Part shown: piece by piece, positions 27,901 to 42,000 of the stretch
How positions within the stretch are numbered: the first letter of the stretch is position 1
Layout of the letters: the number at the start of each line of letters is the position of its first letter
Source: Gnetum montanum
Lineage: Eukaryota; Streptophyta; Gnetopsida; Gnetales; Gnetaceae
DNA length: 64,000 nt
NCBI GenBank assembly: GCA_015680685.1
Contig: MNCI01008118.1
Location: forward strand, 115,993 to 179,992
Direction of reading: 5' to 3'
Notes under the pieces: generated by a model
Seen by the model: the letters and a program-made list of their open reading frames with translations, nothing else
The model's database searches: none
Told to the model about the DNA's origin: nothing
Program-made: the position numbers and the translations under genes

Positions 27901-30052
27901 TTGGTAGTGTTCAGTATACTCTCTCTGTTGCTTTATTATTTTGAGAATTGCTTATGCTTATTGGCGTTGTTTAATATGCTGAAGTATATATCTTTCCAGA
28001 AATTTCTTGACTATCAGTGTCTGGTTTTCATGCATGCAGGTTAATGGGAAAAAACATGAACAAATTTTATATGCTTCCATGAGAGCATTAGCTATGAATA
28101 CGTATGTCGTGGAGTTTTTCAAGTACTTGTTAATATTTTCTTCATATGTATCTGCTCTTAAAATTTTTCTTAAGTATATATTTCTGTTCTACAGTTCACC
28201 ACCTGTAAAAGTTGGGGCTTGCAAAGCACTATGCAAACTTTTGCCTCAATCAAGTTCAGAGTTATTGCGACCACACATGGAAAATGTTTTTAGATCCATC
28301 GCAGCACTCTTAGAGCATGCAAGTTTTACCGATGCCAAAAATACTTGGAGTTTGCATTAAGCTGCTTAAATGAAACAAAATTTTATTTTTGATTAGTCAG
28401 CAGCATGATATGACTTATGGGGTTATGATATATTTTGGTACAGGCTTCAGATGAAACATTGCACTTGCTTTTGGATACTCTACAAGAAGCAGTAAAAGCA
28501 GGCAATTTATTTATTTTATTATGTTTCTTGAAAAGTTATGCACTATGGATACTTGACACAATAGGTTGTATTATCTCATATCTGTCAATGATCGAAATGC
28601 CACATTACAGATAAGGAAACATCAGTGGCTGTGGAGCCTTTCATCTCCCCTTTAGTTTTGAATGTGTGGGCAAAAAATATATCTGATCCCTTCATAAGTA
28701 TTGATGCAGTGGAAGTTCTGGAGGTAACTGTTTACTGCTGTCAGTGTATACTAATTTATTATTTAGATACTGCATTGTTTTTCAAATACCCAAAGTTTAC
28801 TTATTATCTTAATAACTTAATATTAAGTGAAGCCATTGGGGTTGTTATTGCTGTATAATGAAGGCTTATTTTCTGGGCTTTGCCTATGAAGTTAGGTGGC
28901 ATATGGATTTCATTTACTTCTTAAAAAGCCATGGGTAATGTCATATGTAAACTATAACTAATTCTGTTTTCCATTCAATTAGGATAGAGGTTTTCCTATC
29001 TTTTCAAGCCAAGAAAGTCCATTTTAAAGGAATGCAAAACCTAGAAATGAAACAATAACACTAGTATATAGCTGCCAAAACATGCTACTAGGGGAAGATT
29101 TTATTAATGTAGCACGAGAAAACCATCCGACCAACCATAGCAAAGCATTTAGGAGGAGCTCAGAATGGATAAAAATAATAAATGAGAAGTATGTCATTTA
29201 AAATTTTTTTTCACCAACTTTATTTGACTTATAGTGTTGGTTAAAAATCCAGCTGCACAGATTATACCTGCATGCTAGTGGCATTCCTTGTCAATTTTCA
29301 TGGATAGCCCTATCTTCAAAGGGCAAATTTCTATGGCACACAAGTCTATTGCTGCATGCTGAATCTCCTTTGTAGCCCTCCAATTATCTAACCTTGTTGT
29401 AGGTGCATGTGATGTAAATGTCAGAAGAACATCTTGAGAATGATCTTTTCTCCACCGTTAATCAGTCATGAAGAGCACCTTGGAATTGCTGGAAATGCAA
29501 CTGGCATAAAAAGGATCTGATTTGCAACTCCCAAGGCTCTGGATTCTTAACCCTCTTGTCTCTGATCAGTGGGGAAAATAGGGTATTTTTATATTTAAAA
29601 ATCTCTTGTTTCTGTCTGTAAAGGGCATGGGTTCACACACTTACTAACCCTTGTATCATTATCATGGTATCTTTATCCTTTAAATGTGAACTGACCCATT
29701 TAGGTAGGCAAAGGCTTGATGCCATAACTTGAACATATATTTTACTTTTCCCTCAGGTTGGCATGTGTCTTAGCATACCCCAGTGATGAGGTGTCCAGTG
29801 GCAATTTGTAAGTTGTAAGCCCTGAATTTAGGGAGTGTTTCATGTGCCCTATGTTTGTAGTCTAGCGTGTTTAGTTGAGGTTCTTGGTCTTTTGAGATGC
29901 ACCTTGGGCCCCTATGTCACACTTTGAGGTTGTGTGCATAATTCCAAGCTCTTTAGGATGGTTTCAGCTTCATTTGGATGTTTTATGGTCCCTCCGTCAT
30001 GCTTCTTCAGGCTTCAACTTTCACTTGGGATCCATTGTGCAAAGTGTGGTTT

Positions 30053-30093
<41 letters not shown>

Positions 30094-33000
30094 TGTGGGT
30101 GTGGTGGTGGTGTGTGGGGTGCACATTGACTACCCTTCATCAGTGCACCTCATGCTTGCCCAATTTTGGGCTGAAGTGCTGAAAGTGCATTCTGATTGGC
30201 CAAGGCTATGTTGACAAACCTCCTCCATTGATGCTTAGGTGTTGACAAACCTCCTCTATTGATGCCTAGATGTTGACAAACCTCCTCTGTTTCCATGCAA
30301 AAACTATAAATACTCAGGATGAGCTCTCATACATATCCTAAGCATAATTTTGATTTCATTTGGCTTGTGGTGTTCGGTTTGTGTGAAGAGCTCTTCCTCC
30401 CTTGGGCAAGTTAAATTCCTTTCCTTGTTTTGTGTGTGTTTTGAGTTGTCGCTTTCACAAGTGCAGCTAGACTCTATTAGAGTGCTACCTTGCTTACGTA
30501 GCCCATAACCATTTGGTTAATGTAGAGTTTAGTGTTTGCATGGTGAATAAAGGTTATGGTTTTCCTTTGTTCCATTCTTGATACCTTAAACATTAAAACA
30601 CCAAAAACACTTATAAAACATTAAAACAATAAAAATACTTATTTAATTCTCATTTTCATAAGCTGTGACAATTTGCTCTTTGCCCAAGGAGGTCACTCTT
30701 TGCTCACGGAGGTCACAACTGTATGGCATTGTGTTGGGCCATCAAGGTTGTGACTTAAAAGCCATATTTATTGCATTTCATGTGTGGTGTTGCATTGTCC
30801 CCAAGAGGGATTGCAACACAAGCATTACACTTGTCCTGACAAGGGATTACGAAGCATGTATTTATGTTTGTTTTGTTTATTATAAATATAAAATTCATAA
30901 AATTCATAAAAATGATAAAATATAAAATTATAAATATTCTCTATATCTCTCTCCTGTGGCAACACAGGTTTTAATTGTATCATATGTATTATAATCTCTT
31001 TTATATTTATTGAATGCAACAATAAACATGAGTATTCTTGGCAATCCACTCAACATCGTTTTCAAAGCTTATGATTGGATCACACTGTGTTTCATATGAT
31101 ATATCCAGTTGGTCCAAAACCTGCAGAACCCCTATCACATAGGTTGCTGCATGCTCTAACCAAGTGACCTGTGCCTCATTGGCCTTTGCTATATCTCATA
31201 TGTTCCTTGTAATTATAATTCTTTTACAATTCCTTGTTTGCATGATTCATATCAAATTATTTGAATATTATTTAACAATATCATTTTTGTATTTTCATTA
31301 TTAAGAAGGTTTTTATTTTATTTGACATGAAAATGTTAAAAAAATTCCACTTCTGAGTGTTTCTGGGTTTCTCAATTTTTTGGCCTTGCTTTGGCCGTAA
31401 GTTGTTATAGAGAAATGACAAATCATTGTTCCAATGCTTTGTGGAATTACAGGTTTAGTCGATCACCCCACTAGTGAAAATTTAATCCTTTTCCTCATGT
31501 TCCCGTTGTATAAATTTTGTTTTTCAATTCAAAGCATGATTTCTCTGTTCTTTCCATATTGATAAATTTGTAATTGATGTATCTTTTTAACAGGTTATAA
31601 AAAATGTGCCAGGATGCTTGAATCCTCTTCTATCTCGTGTTCTGCCTACCATCAAACCTATCTTAGCAAATGTAAGTGTCTTTTTGTTTTTGTTTTTGAC
31701 AATTCTATATTTTTTTTCTAAAGTTCTATAAATTGCAAGAACTCTAATTTGATTCATAAAATTTAATTTTTTATATATTATTTTCGCAGGCCCAGCACCA
31801 GCCGAGTGAATTAGTTGCAGGTACCTTGGACCTTCTGACAATGTTAATAAAGGTTTGTTTCACTTCAATTATTACACTGGTGAACTTTTGCTTAGCTATG
31901 TATGCTGGCATATCCATGTGAATACTTTTGTATTTTGGTACCTGAAGTTGAGTCTGTCAACATTTTTTAGAATTCACCATCAGACATAGTGCAAATCATT
32001 GGCGATGGATGCTTCCATTCTGTAATTTCAATAATTCTTCAGAGCAATGACCATAGTGAATTGCAGGTATATTTGATTACCCTCCTTTTACTTTGGGAAA
32101 TTTCAAAATGTCCCTTTAATAATTGATTGCCATTCTTACAGAATGCAACAGAATTCTTGTCAGCCTTTGTTTTGTGGGGTAAAGAAGTGCTGTTGAATCC
32201 AGGTGCTGATGCAAATCTAACAGTTAAAAGGCTACTTGATGCAGCTGCTAGGTGATATGCTTTTTCCTGCATTTTCTTTCTCTTCATGTGTTTTCTCTTA
32301 TATTTTGATGCAGCCTAAATTCTCTGCTAATAGCAGATGACTGGCTGTTCTAATCAGTGTAATGATAGCCAAACTTATGGTTACAAAATGAAGTGAATTT
32401 TTAATTTTGTTTGAATGAAGCTGAAAATTTGTGCATATTTAAATTTACCATAAGCAGACGCTGTTGAATGCTATTCATGTTCCTGTTGTGTGATAATGTC
32501 TGCTATTCATTTATTTATGATTGTGTAAAAGTTTATTTTGTAAAAGCACAATATATTTAAAACTTTTGTTGTATGTTTTTAGGCTCTTGGATCCCCATCT
32601 TGACAGTTCTGGATCACTATTTGTTGGCACATACATATTGCAGCTTATACTACATCTCCCTTCATATTTGGCCATGTATATGAAAGACCTTATTACAGCT
32701 CTCGTAAGGCGTCTTGAGACAGCAGAGATTGCTGGACTGAAAAATTCACTGTTGCTTGTTTTTGCTAGACTGGTACACACCCACGCAAAGTTTATTTTCA
32801 TATTCTGCACGTTATCTGTTAAATTTGATTAGCCATTATTTTTGTCTTGCTCACTTTCAGGTGCATCTTAGTATGCCAAACGTTGATCAATTCATTGACT
32901 TGCTCATTTCCATTCCAGCAAATGCTCACCAGAACTCATTACACTATGTTATGTCAGAATGGACTAAGCAACAGGGTGAGTGTTGCTCATGTTACAGCAG

Positions 33001-36000
33001 GAAGCAAATTTATTGTTGTTGGTCTTTATTATAATCTTGACAATGATTCCTTATTGTTTTTTGTTGCCTTTTTTGCAATTCCTTGGAATAGTTTCATGCA
33101 GACGATGATTGCAGATCTCACTGACATGCATCACCGAAACATCAATTTCAATTTCTATGATATTTGGAAAATCATGTTACATATAACCATTGTGTTTTTC
33201 CTCGTTGCTGAGTACTTTATATTGGATAATCTCTCTGAAGAACTTCATGATGATTTTATCATTCAACTTACTCCAACTAGTAGGAACCCTATTCAAGGCA
33301 TCAACAAAAAACTAACTTATTTATCTGCTCCTATATCCTACCACCTATGCTGTCAAATCAGTTGAGGAAGATTGGGCTCCCATTATTTTAGAATTGCAAC
33401 AGGAAGATGGGTTCAAATTCCAAAAGAAGAGAGAACCTGTTGTTTATGCAATCAAAGAACAATTGAAGATGAGGATCACATATTCCGGGAATGTCCTGTT
33501 CTTGCACGAAGTTGCTACAAATGGCAAATTATAGCCAGTAGTTTAATTGAGCGTTTTGATACAGTATTAAGGAAACTTTGGTAACTTTATTGATGAAGTA
33601 TTTACTACACATAGGATGTATATTTCTTCTATCCAATAGATCCTAAGGGTCTTTGGACGTAATAAAAAGCATTTCAGTATTTCAGTTTCACATTTCCTTC
33701 CATAGAGAACCTTGGAAGGATTCTTGCCTATATACTTGCAATAGCTATTATCCTACACAAACTCAAACAAGGGTAAATAGTCTTCCCAATTTCTTGGGTT
33801 ATCAAGGACACAACTTCCTGTATCTTGAAGCACATGGATTTATTCCATGCGGCTGAATGTCTATTTCAGAATTAGAAGCACTATTCAGATTTAATTATGT
33901 TCCAAATGTCTTTTGAATTTCCTTCAAAAAGGTAGACAGTAATATTGTGTCCCTGTTAGAATTTATCTTTAAAGGCATTCCCGGAAACCTGATGATGTTC
34001 TTAATATAGATTTTTGTTATTCTTTCTGCATCATATGTTGTCTTGACTGAGACCAAGTGTGCTGATTTGGATCTCCTGAATAGAATCATTTCTCCATTGA
34101 GGCCTAGGAAACCCTACAATGGAATTGATACTGATTATATCACACTTAGATTTAGGCATATCATGTGGATAAGGTAAAACTGCAGGACGTCTATACTCAT
34201 CTTTGACTTCTTGGTAAATAAGGCACTTGAGAACAAAGTAGACAACATTTTCCTTCATTCCTGGCCATCAAATTCCGATTTCATATTTTAATACATTTCA
34301 TTCCCATGCTGATGCCCTGCTATCGGAGGATTACAAAGTTCATACATGAGACTTTCTCCAAGGTGATTACCATGAGGAACTTAACCTCTATTCTTAAACT
34401 GTAGAACTTTATTATTGCTTACACTAAAAAATTTCAGCTACTGTTTTTCTAACATTCAATCCTTGATTCTTTGGGAAAAAGAATTCTTAAGTTGAGCTTT
34501 ACCTATATGGAATTTGACTTTTAATTTCCGTTGTGACCTTCAAATATCCTCCTCTACCTCCTCTACTTAATGGATCGGTTATCTTATTATTACCTTTGTG
34601 TTTATGATAAGATGATCTTAAATTATAGTTACTAAGTCATTGGGTCCACCTTCTCTGCCTTAGGTCCAGATTTTGTTATGTGAAAATATATTTTAGGCTT
34701 TGATGTTTAGTCGACACCTGGAAACTTTCTTCATATTAATCATCATCATCATCATCATCCTACTCCTAGCCTTATTCCTAGCCTTATTCCAACTATATGA
34801 CGTTACCCATCAAGTTCTTTTTTGCCATTCACCTTTGTTAAGAGCCAAATTAACATTAATTTCTGGATGACTAGTTCTTGGATATTTTTCTTATTCTTGC
34901 AATATCATGCATATTCCAGGCTACCTCAATTAAGTAGCTTGTTTTACAAGTGTAGTCTGTAGTCTTCTTTGCACATAACCAAACCATTTGTTCAAATCTG
35001 GGTGTTGCCTGAAAAAATTCCAAATAAGGGAATGTCAATCTATATAAAGTTCATCATTAAGTTTGGCAGCTTTAGTGGGTGGGTTCCATTTTGTAGTTAC
35101 CAAAAAACCGTAACCATAAAACACAGACAATCATAACCCTAAAATAGCCTATAAAGAGGTGCTTCCACTTTCCATGTATGATGTATTGGCTTAGTCAAAT
35201 GCATTTGCTTTGAGTTGTTTCTATTTCATTATATGCATGTACACATCTCTTCCTTGTTCTTTCATGTTAGCTCTAAGCATTTGCATCTTAAAGGTTGGCA
35301 TGGTGTTAGATCATGTGGGCCACAATTCAAGCTTGGAGCATGTGTAGAGATATGCTTAAATGAAACGTGAGAGAGGAAGTTTTTGTCTAGTTGTATTACT
35401 AAGCAAAGGATTGGAAGGGTAGAGATGACACAACAACATGTGAAGGCAAGTACACAACAACATGTGAAGGCAANNNNNNNNNNNNNNNNNNNNNNNNNNN
35501 NNNNNNNNNNNNNNNNNNNNNNNNNNNNNNNNNNNNNNNNNNNNNNNNNNNNNNNNNNNNNNNNNNNNNNNNNNNNNNNNNNNNNNNNNNNNNNNNNNNN
35601 NNNNNNNNNNNNNNNNNNNNNNNNNNNNNNNNNNNNNNNNNNNNNNNNNNNNNNNNNNNNNNNNNNNNNNNNNNNNNNNNNNNNNNNNNNNNNNNNNNNN
35701 NNNNNNNNNNNNNNNNNNNNNNNNNNNNNNNNNNNNNNNNNNNNNNNNNNNNNNNNNNNNNNNNNNNNNNNNNNNNNNNNNNNNNNNNNNNNNNNNNNNN
35801 NNNNNNNNNNNNNNNNNNNNNNNNNNNNNNNNNNNNNNNNNNNNNNNNNNNNNNNNNNNNNNNNNNNNNNNNNNNNNNNNNNNNNNNNNNNNNNNNNNNN
35901 NNNNNNNNNNNNNNNNNNNNNNNNNNNNNNNNNNNNNNNNNNNNNNNNNNNNNNNNNNNNNNNNNNNNNNNNNNNNNNNNNNNNNNNNNNNNNNNNNNNN

Positions 36001-39000
36001 NNNNNNNNNNNNNNNNNNNNNNNNNNNNNNNNNNNNNNNNNNNNNNNNNNNNNNNNNNNNNNNNNNNNNNNNNNNNNNNNNNNNNNNNNNNNCCCCCCCC
36101 GTGGGGGGTCTCTCTGGAATGCCCCCCCCCTCAGCAAGCCCCAGGACCCTACGGTTTTGCCCGGACAGGGGAGCCGTTGGCCCCTCTGGGGCTCCACCTT
36201 TACGCGGGGCCAGAGAACCCAACGGGAGCGGCAACCCCTTGATCACTCTGATAGACCAGTTTCCCCCCCACCAGAGACTTTTGGCCATGGGAATTGGAAT
36301 GAGGAGCTTCGGCAGGCCATGCAGAGGGCAGCAAACGAGGCTCGGGAGGCGGAGAGAAAAGAGTGGAAAGCCAAATGGAATGAAGCCCTTGCGTAGGCCT
36401 GGGCCAACTTGGAGGCCCAGTTCTCTGAGCGCGAGTAGGAGCGGGTGAGGCAGTAGGACCTCATGGCCAAGGCTGTTAGGGCTCGCTTAATAGACGAAAT
36501 CCGGGCCCAAGTGCGGGAAGAGTTGATCCAAGAGGACATGGCCCATAGACAGCATGAACAGGTGGAGCGGGCGGAGTAGGAGCAGCTTCAAGAAGAGGAG
36601 GACCAGCGACAACGTCAGCTTGACCGAGCCCACGAGCACAACACCCGACAGTGGCTAAGAGGGGGGCGATGCCCGTACCTCATTCTTGGCATCAGCTGTG
36701 AGAGCTCTTGGGCTGAGCTCAGACGACATATCCACCGAACCTCGGCGCGCTTCCATCCGGATGTGGGTGCTTCGTGGGCAGACAGGAGTTGACGGGAGTC
36801 GGCCATGCAGGGTATCCAACAAGCGGCCAGTTTCATGGACATGGAGGACCATCGGAACACTCTGGATATCCTCCATGAATTGGAGCGCCCCGACTGCACC
36901 TGCTGACAAATGCCGACGAACCCATAAGGGGTGGTCGGGCTCGGGTGGTGGGGGACCCTTGCCCCCCTCTACTGGGTCGGTGCGGCCCCCGTCTTCTCCG
37001 ATGTTCTGGCTCGTCATCCGGGTGGGGGTGTGCCCCCCTTTCTGTTGTCTCTGGTGGGNAGGGGGCTCTCAACTTTAATGTTTGTTTTTTTTTTTTTGAG
37101 AAAGTAGTCAGGATTATATTACTGAGAAACGCAAAATATGTTACAAGAGATTACAAGTGGGGGCCCATNTCTATAATAATATTACTTCTTAAATCTACTG
37201 AAAAAATATTAAAAATAGATTTGGTCACTTGTCTACATAAAAATTAACAAAAATTATGAAAAATGTAATAATTGTGTATAAAGCTTCAAGGTCAACAAGC
37301 CTTATGCATTCAAATTAGAAAACCTCAAAATAACATTAATGACAAGTTTTAATTTATGTTGTTGGTGGTAGGTACAAAATGGAGCACTAATTTTATGGGC
37401 AATTAGCAGAATTGAAAGCTGTAGTTTGAGGTTAGGAATGGGTTAATGCCCTAGTCTCAAGGAATTCCTGAATGTCATCCAAATCTTAATTGTATCATTA
37501 ATAAAAGCATTTTGTTATATTTTTAAAGATGAAAAACAATTTGGCATGTAACACTGCAAAAAATATTTGGAAGCATCCTTGGTATTGCTCCTAAAGGAAG
37601 TTCTTAATTGTTACACATTTCTTTAATTCTTCTAGCATTTGTTGTAAATAAAACATAAACTTGTTCCAATTCAGGAGAAATTCATGGTTCATACCAAATC
37701 AAAGTTACGATAACTGCTCTGTGTCATCTATTGAGCTCACAACATCCAGAACTGTACAAAGTACAAGTTCAAGGTCATCTTGTCCCGGTAAGAATTTTAC
37801 TATATCTTCTGAATTTGAAAATAAATATTTTTTGTGGATATTTACTTTTGGAAACATAGAAAGTATTTATTTACTAAGTTTGTTGCCAGTCAACTTTAAG
37901 CGGGATAGTTACTCGGTCTAGGTCAAAGGAAGCCCCAGATCAGTGGACAACAATCTCTCTCCCTTCAAAGGTAACAATATGTCTTTGTTCATAGTCTGTT
38001 ACCTTTCTATGATATATATGTATGCTTAGACTGATCTGAGTGCTTGCTTTCTAGATGCTTTCATTGCTAGCACAGATGTTGATTGAAATCCAAGAGCAAA
38101 ATGCCAATGCAGATGAAGAGGTATTAAAATACGATGACATTAAATATTCTTACTGCATCTGTATTTAGTGAATAAATTGAATATATATTTTTTCAAATGA
38201 TTCCATTATTGATTTGTAAATATTTGCTGAATAATTCTATTTGTTTCGAAACTATTGCCTATTTGAAGATTTAATGTCGTCAAATAATGAACATGCTTTC
38301 TGTTAATTTCTTCTGCATTACTAGAAATAAAAAGAAACTATAAAATAACGGCATGAGAGTCATTTAGACCTTAAATGAGTATTTGCCGTATTTATTTGGT
38401 TCATTTGATTTTAGCCATGGCCTTGCTTACAGTATGTTATGCTTTGCTTCGTCCAAAATCATGAGATCATTTTTTAAATGCTGCTCTCTTGGGTTTATAG
38501 TACTTAAGGTACTGCCTATTAGAACAGTCTTGAGTATTATTCTACATCTCTGTCATTTCTCGCATTGTAGAGGCCTACGTTTGTTAGCTATTTGTTTCTT
38601 GTCTTCAACTGATACCTGTGTTTTATTTTTATTGTTTGGTTTTATTTTTGGCTTTTTTTTTTGTTTATGAAAATATTTGCTGTTCACAAATATTTTCATA
38701 AACAATCTAATAGGTTACACTACATTATTGTTTTATGCGTTTGAATAACTACTCAGTTGTGAAAAGATTTTAAGATTTATTATAAGAAGCATGAGAAATT
38801 CTCTTATCGTTATTAGTAAATGTTAATTCCAAATAATCTTTGAAAAGGGTAGCCGAGTCAATGCATTGATAAGAGAGTAAACCGCTGATTGGTTGTACTG
38901 GTGATGGTTTTTGTTGTCATTTTTACTTGAATAAACCTTCGATGTTGTTCTTTCTCTTTGTTCGTTGTAGGATGATGAGTGGGAGGAGCTTGAAGATGGG

Positions 39001-42000
39001 GAACATGATGTGGATGCTAGCGATTTTGTAGATTCCATATCAAGCACTGGACCAACTGTTACAGAGATGCAGCATTTGAAGGATATGCTGAAGGAGGTAG
39101 GTTAATTGAAGCGGCATCTTCAATAAAATTCAATTAGAATTTGGACCTCAGTTACATGGGAAATAGGAATTTTCTGAGCACTGGGAATGCACAGGATGAA
39201 GATGTGTTTGAAGATGACCCACTTACTGCTGCAGATCCTTTAAATGAGGTAAGCTAGTATGATTAGTCATATTTGGTAATCGATGACAAATATGATCTAG
39301 CTAATTTATAGACATTGGAGGTACTTGCATTGGTTTTTTGAAATAAAAAAAATGTTTTGTACAGATTGAAACAAGATCCTATACTGTTAGTTGTATCCAG
39401 TCCCTTTTTGTAAGCAATAAGCAATTGTTTCATCAATTATGGCAGGTATGCTTTCTCTACCCTTAAGAATTTTTGACATTGATCACTTGACATTTACAGC
39501 TTTCCTGCCTTTAGTCTATTGATGGCTACATGATATATTTAGAGCCATACATAAGTAGAAGTTATGGCTGTGCTGAATTTTTTGCTTCTGGATTTGTGCA
39601 TGGAATTTGGAGAAAATGTCTTTTTCTTTTGCATGATCAGTATAAATGGTGTTGAAGAAATTTGCCACAGAAATTTCACGGATATGCTAATGGAAACTGA
39701 ATGTTTTAACAACATCTATAAGTGGCTTATGATGGACCCTTGACTATATTTGATGTTATTTAAATTAATTAATACTCAAGAAATTCTGAAGTTAAACTTG
39801 CCATAGATGACAATTTTAAATCAGTAGCTAAATCGATCCCTATCCAAAAGGTCTTGACCCAGGCAGATAATCACAGACTGCTTGAACGTATCTCTAAGGT
39901 TGAGGTTCAGGATGCCATATCCCCCATGAAGCTGGGGAAAGCTCTGGGCCACGATGGGTGGCCACTTGAGTTTTTCAACAAGTACTTTGATGTTATGGGA
40001 GACAACGTGGTTGATGCTTTTAACCTCATGTTGTGTTGGGGCCAGGTCAGAAAGGAAATAAACTGTTCTACGATAGTTTTGCTCCTGAAGGTCAACAACC
40101 TTACCAGGCTGGCTGATTTCAGACCTATTGGTGTATGCAACACACTGCTCAGAATTTTTGCCAAAGTCTTAGTTTGATGGTTACAACTGTTGATATCATC
40201 TCGGGTCAGACATCCCCAAGTTGGGTTTGTCAAGGGTAGGTGTATCCAAGATCAGATTTTGCTGCTCCATGAGCTTATGCACTCTGCGTCTAAAGCTGCT
40301 TTTCCTGGTATGTTTCTTAAGATAAATATTGCTAAAGTGTATGATACTGTTAATTGAGACTTGCTAGGTCAGATACTGCTGCGTAAGGGCTTCCACCTAA
40401 GATTTGCAACTTATGTTTGTAGATGCAGTGCACAGGGGGTTTCTCTTTTGATATCAATGGTAACTTGTGGGGTTTTTCCTCCCCTTAGAGAGGTTTGTGG
40501 CAAGCAGACCCCCTTTTCACTTATCTCTTTATCCTAGCCATGGATACCATGAATTTATACTGTAGGCCAGAGGATGTCAGGGGTCTTGAGGCTGAGGAGT
40601 TCACGTTTAGTGCTAATCATTATGCTGATGACACTATCCTTGTGATGAAGGCGACAGTTCCTTAGGCTGAAGCAGTAAAAAGGTCATTGGGTCATATGAG
40701 TTGGGGGTTGCGACTAGACATCAATTGGGCAAAGTTTGTCGTCCATTTCATCCAGATTGACACTGTTATGAAAAAGGAAGATATGTGGCAGCCTAGGAAT
40801 TGGTCAAGGGAGTCATGAGGATGCTTACTTGGGGATCCTAATGTTTGCCTGGTGTAGGAGTGTTATATGTCCAATTTTGTATGAAGAATACAGACCAGAA
40901 TTGAGCACTGGATGTCACGTTTCTTAACCAGCAAGGGGAAACTGCTTCTGGCTTGTACTGCCCTCTTAGCAATGGCCAAATATGTGGCTTCAGTGGTGGC
41001 TCCACCGCAGTAGGTTATACTGCTTCTGGCTTGTACTGCCCTCGTAGCAATGGCCAAATATGTGGCTTCAGTGGTGGCTCCACCGCAGTAGGTTATACTG
41101 CTTCTGGCTTGTACTGCCCTCTTAGCAATGGCCAAATATGTGGTTTCAGTGGTGGCTCCACCGCAGTAGGTTATAGATAAAGTCAATTAAATCATTTGGA
41201 ACTTTGTTTAGTCTGAGGGTAAAGAGGGGAATAACATTCACCTGGTGTGTTGGGAAAAGTTAGCAAGGCCAAAGTTCATGGAAGGAGTGTGAGTTCTGAG
41301 ATTCAAGGATGTCATTTTGTTGGGTCATCATAACCTTATAAGGAAGATTACGGAAGTGGAGGAGAATTCAACAGAAGAATCCCCATGGGTAGTTATTGTC
41401 AAACATAAGTATATGGTGTGGGAGTGCTTACGAAATGATTCTTTCTTTTGGAAGAATGTCTACCAACAACACCATACATCGCACTGGTTCATTTCATCTG
41501 AGTTACACGGCTTGAATGACATCATGCAAAGGAATTATGGTGTGGCATTGGGATGGCGCATGATTTGGAGAGGACACTTGCTTGAGAAGATCAAGATGAT
41601 GGCTGTATATTAACCAAGTAGTTTTGACTACATTTTTTTTTGAATGGCAGGACACTGATCTCAACACCCATTGCCCTATGTGCAGTGCCAAGGATTTGGA
41701 AACCCAAACACATCTTTTCCTCACCTACCCTTTCATTGCATGTGTCTAGTATCATAGTGATATCGACCCATCCATCCCATTTCTCAGCGATAGTCCCGTT
41801 GGTGCACTTCTATGGTTTGTTTGGAAGACCAAGAATGTTGTAGTCTTTAGAAATGCTTCGATGCATCAACCAAGGATTGTTGTTGTCTGTGCTAGAAGCT
41901 TGTGGAAGGAGGCTCTTGCTACTATGGGGGTGACTCCCACCTTTGAAACAAACTATGAATCATCTTAGAATAATGCTGAGCTGTGGTAGCTAGTGTAGCA

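Larger units (their letters stand above)
28724..31593. other. Intron 20, repeats and LTR-like sequence
   Basis: It contains an (AG)n tract (30056-30091) and a 31-bp tandem repeat (30209-30292; GTTGACAAACCTCCTC words, three units). It also has a TATA-like CTATAAATAC at 30305 followed about 230 nt later by GAATAAAGG, the spacing of an LTR promoter and poly(A) signal. No coding region of an LTR element is recognised. The rest is unremarkable AT-rich DNA. Confidence 0.5.

Noticed and set aside
32847-33365. 172-codon plus-strand ORF
   Set aside because: Out-of-frame overlap with importin exon 26 followed by intron and LINE sequence.
35262-36396. ORFs of more than 300 codons on both strands
   Set aside because: They are open only because they run through 619 N.
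36615-37078. Several 90-130-codon ORFs on both strands
   Set aside because: Shadows of the GC-rich J-domain frame; GC-rich DNA has few stops.
40942-41180. CRISPR-like array
   Set aside because: Three contiguous 78-bp units without spacers inside a LINE ORF; a plain tandem repeat in a plant genome.
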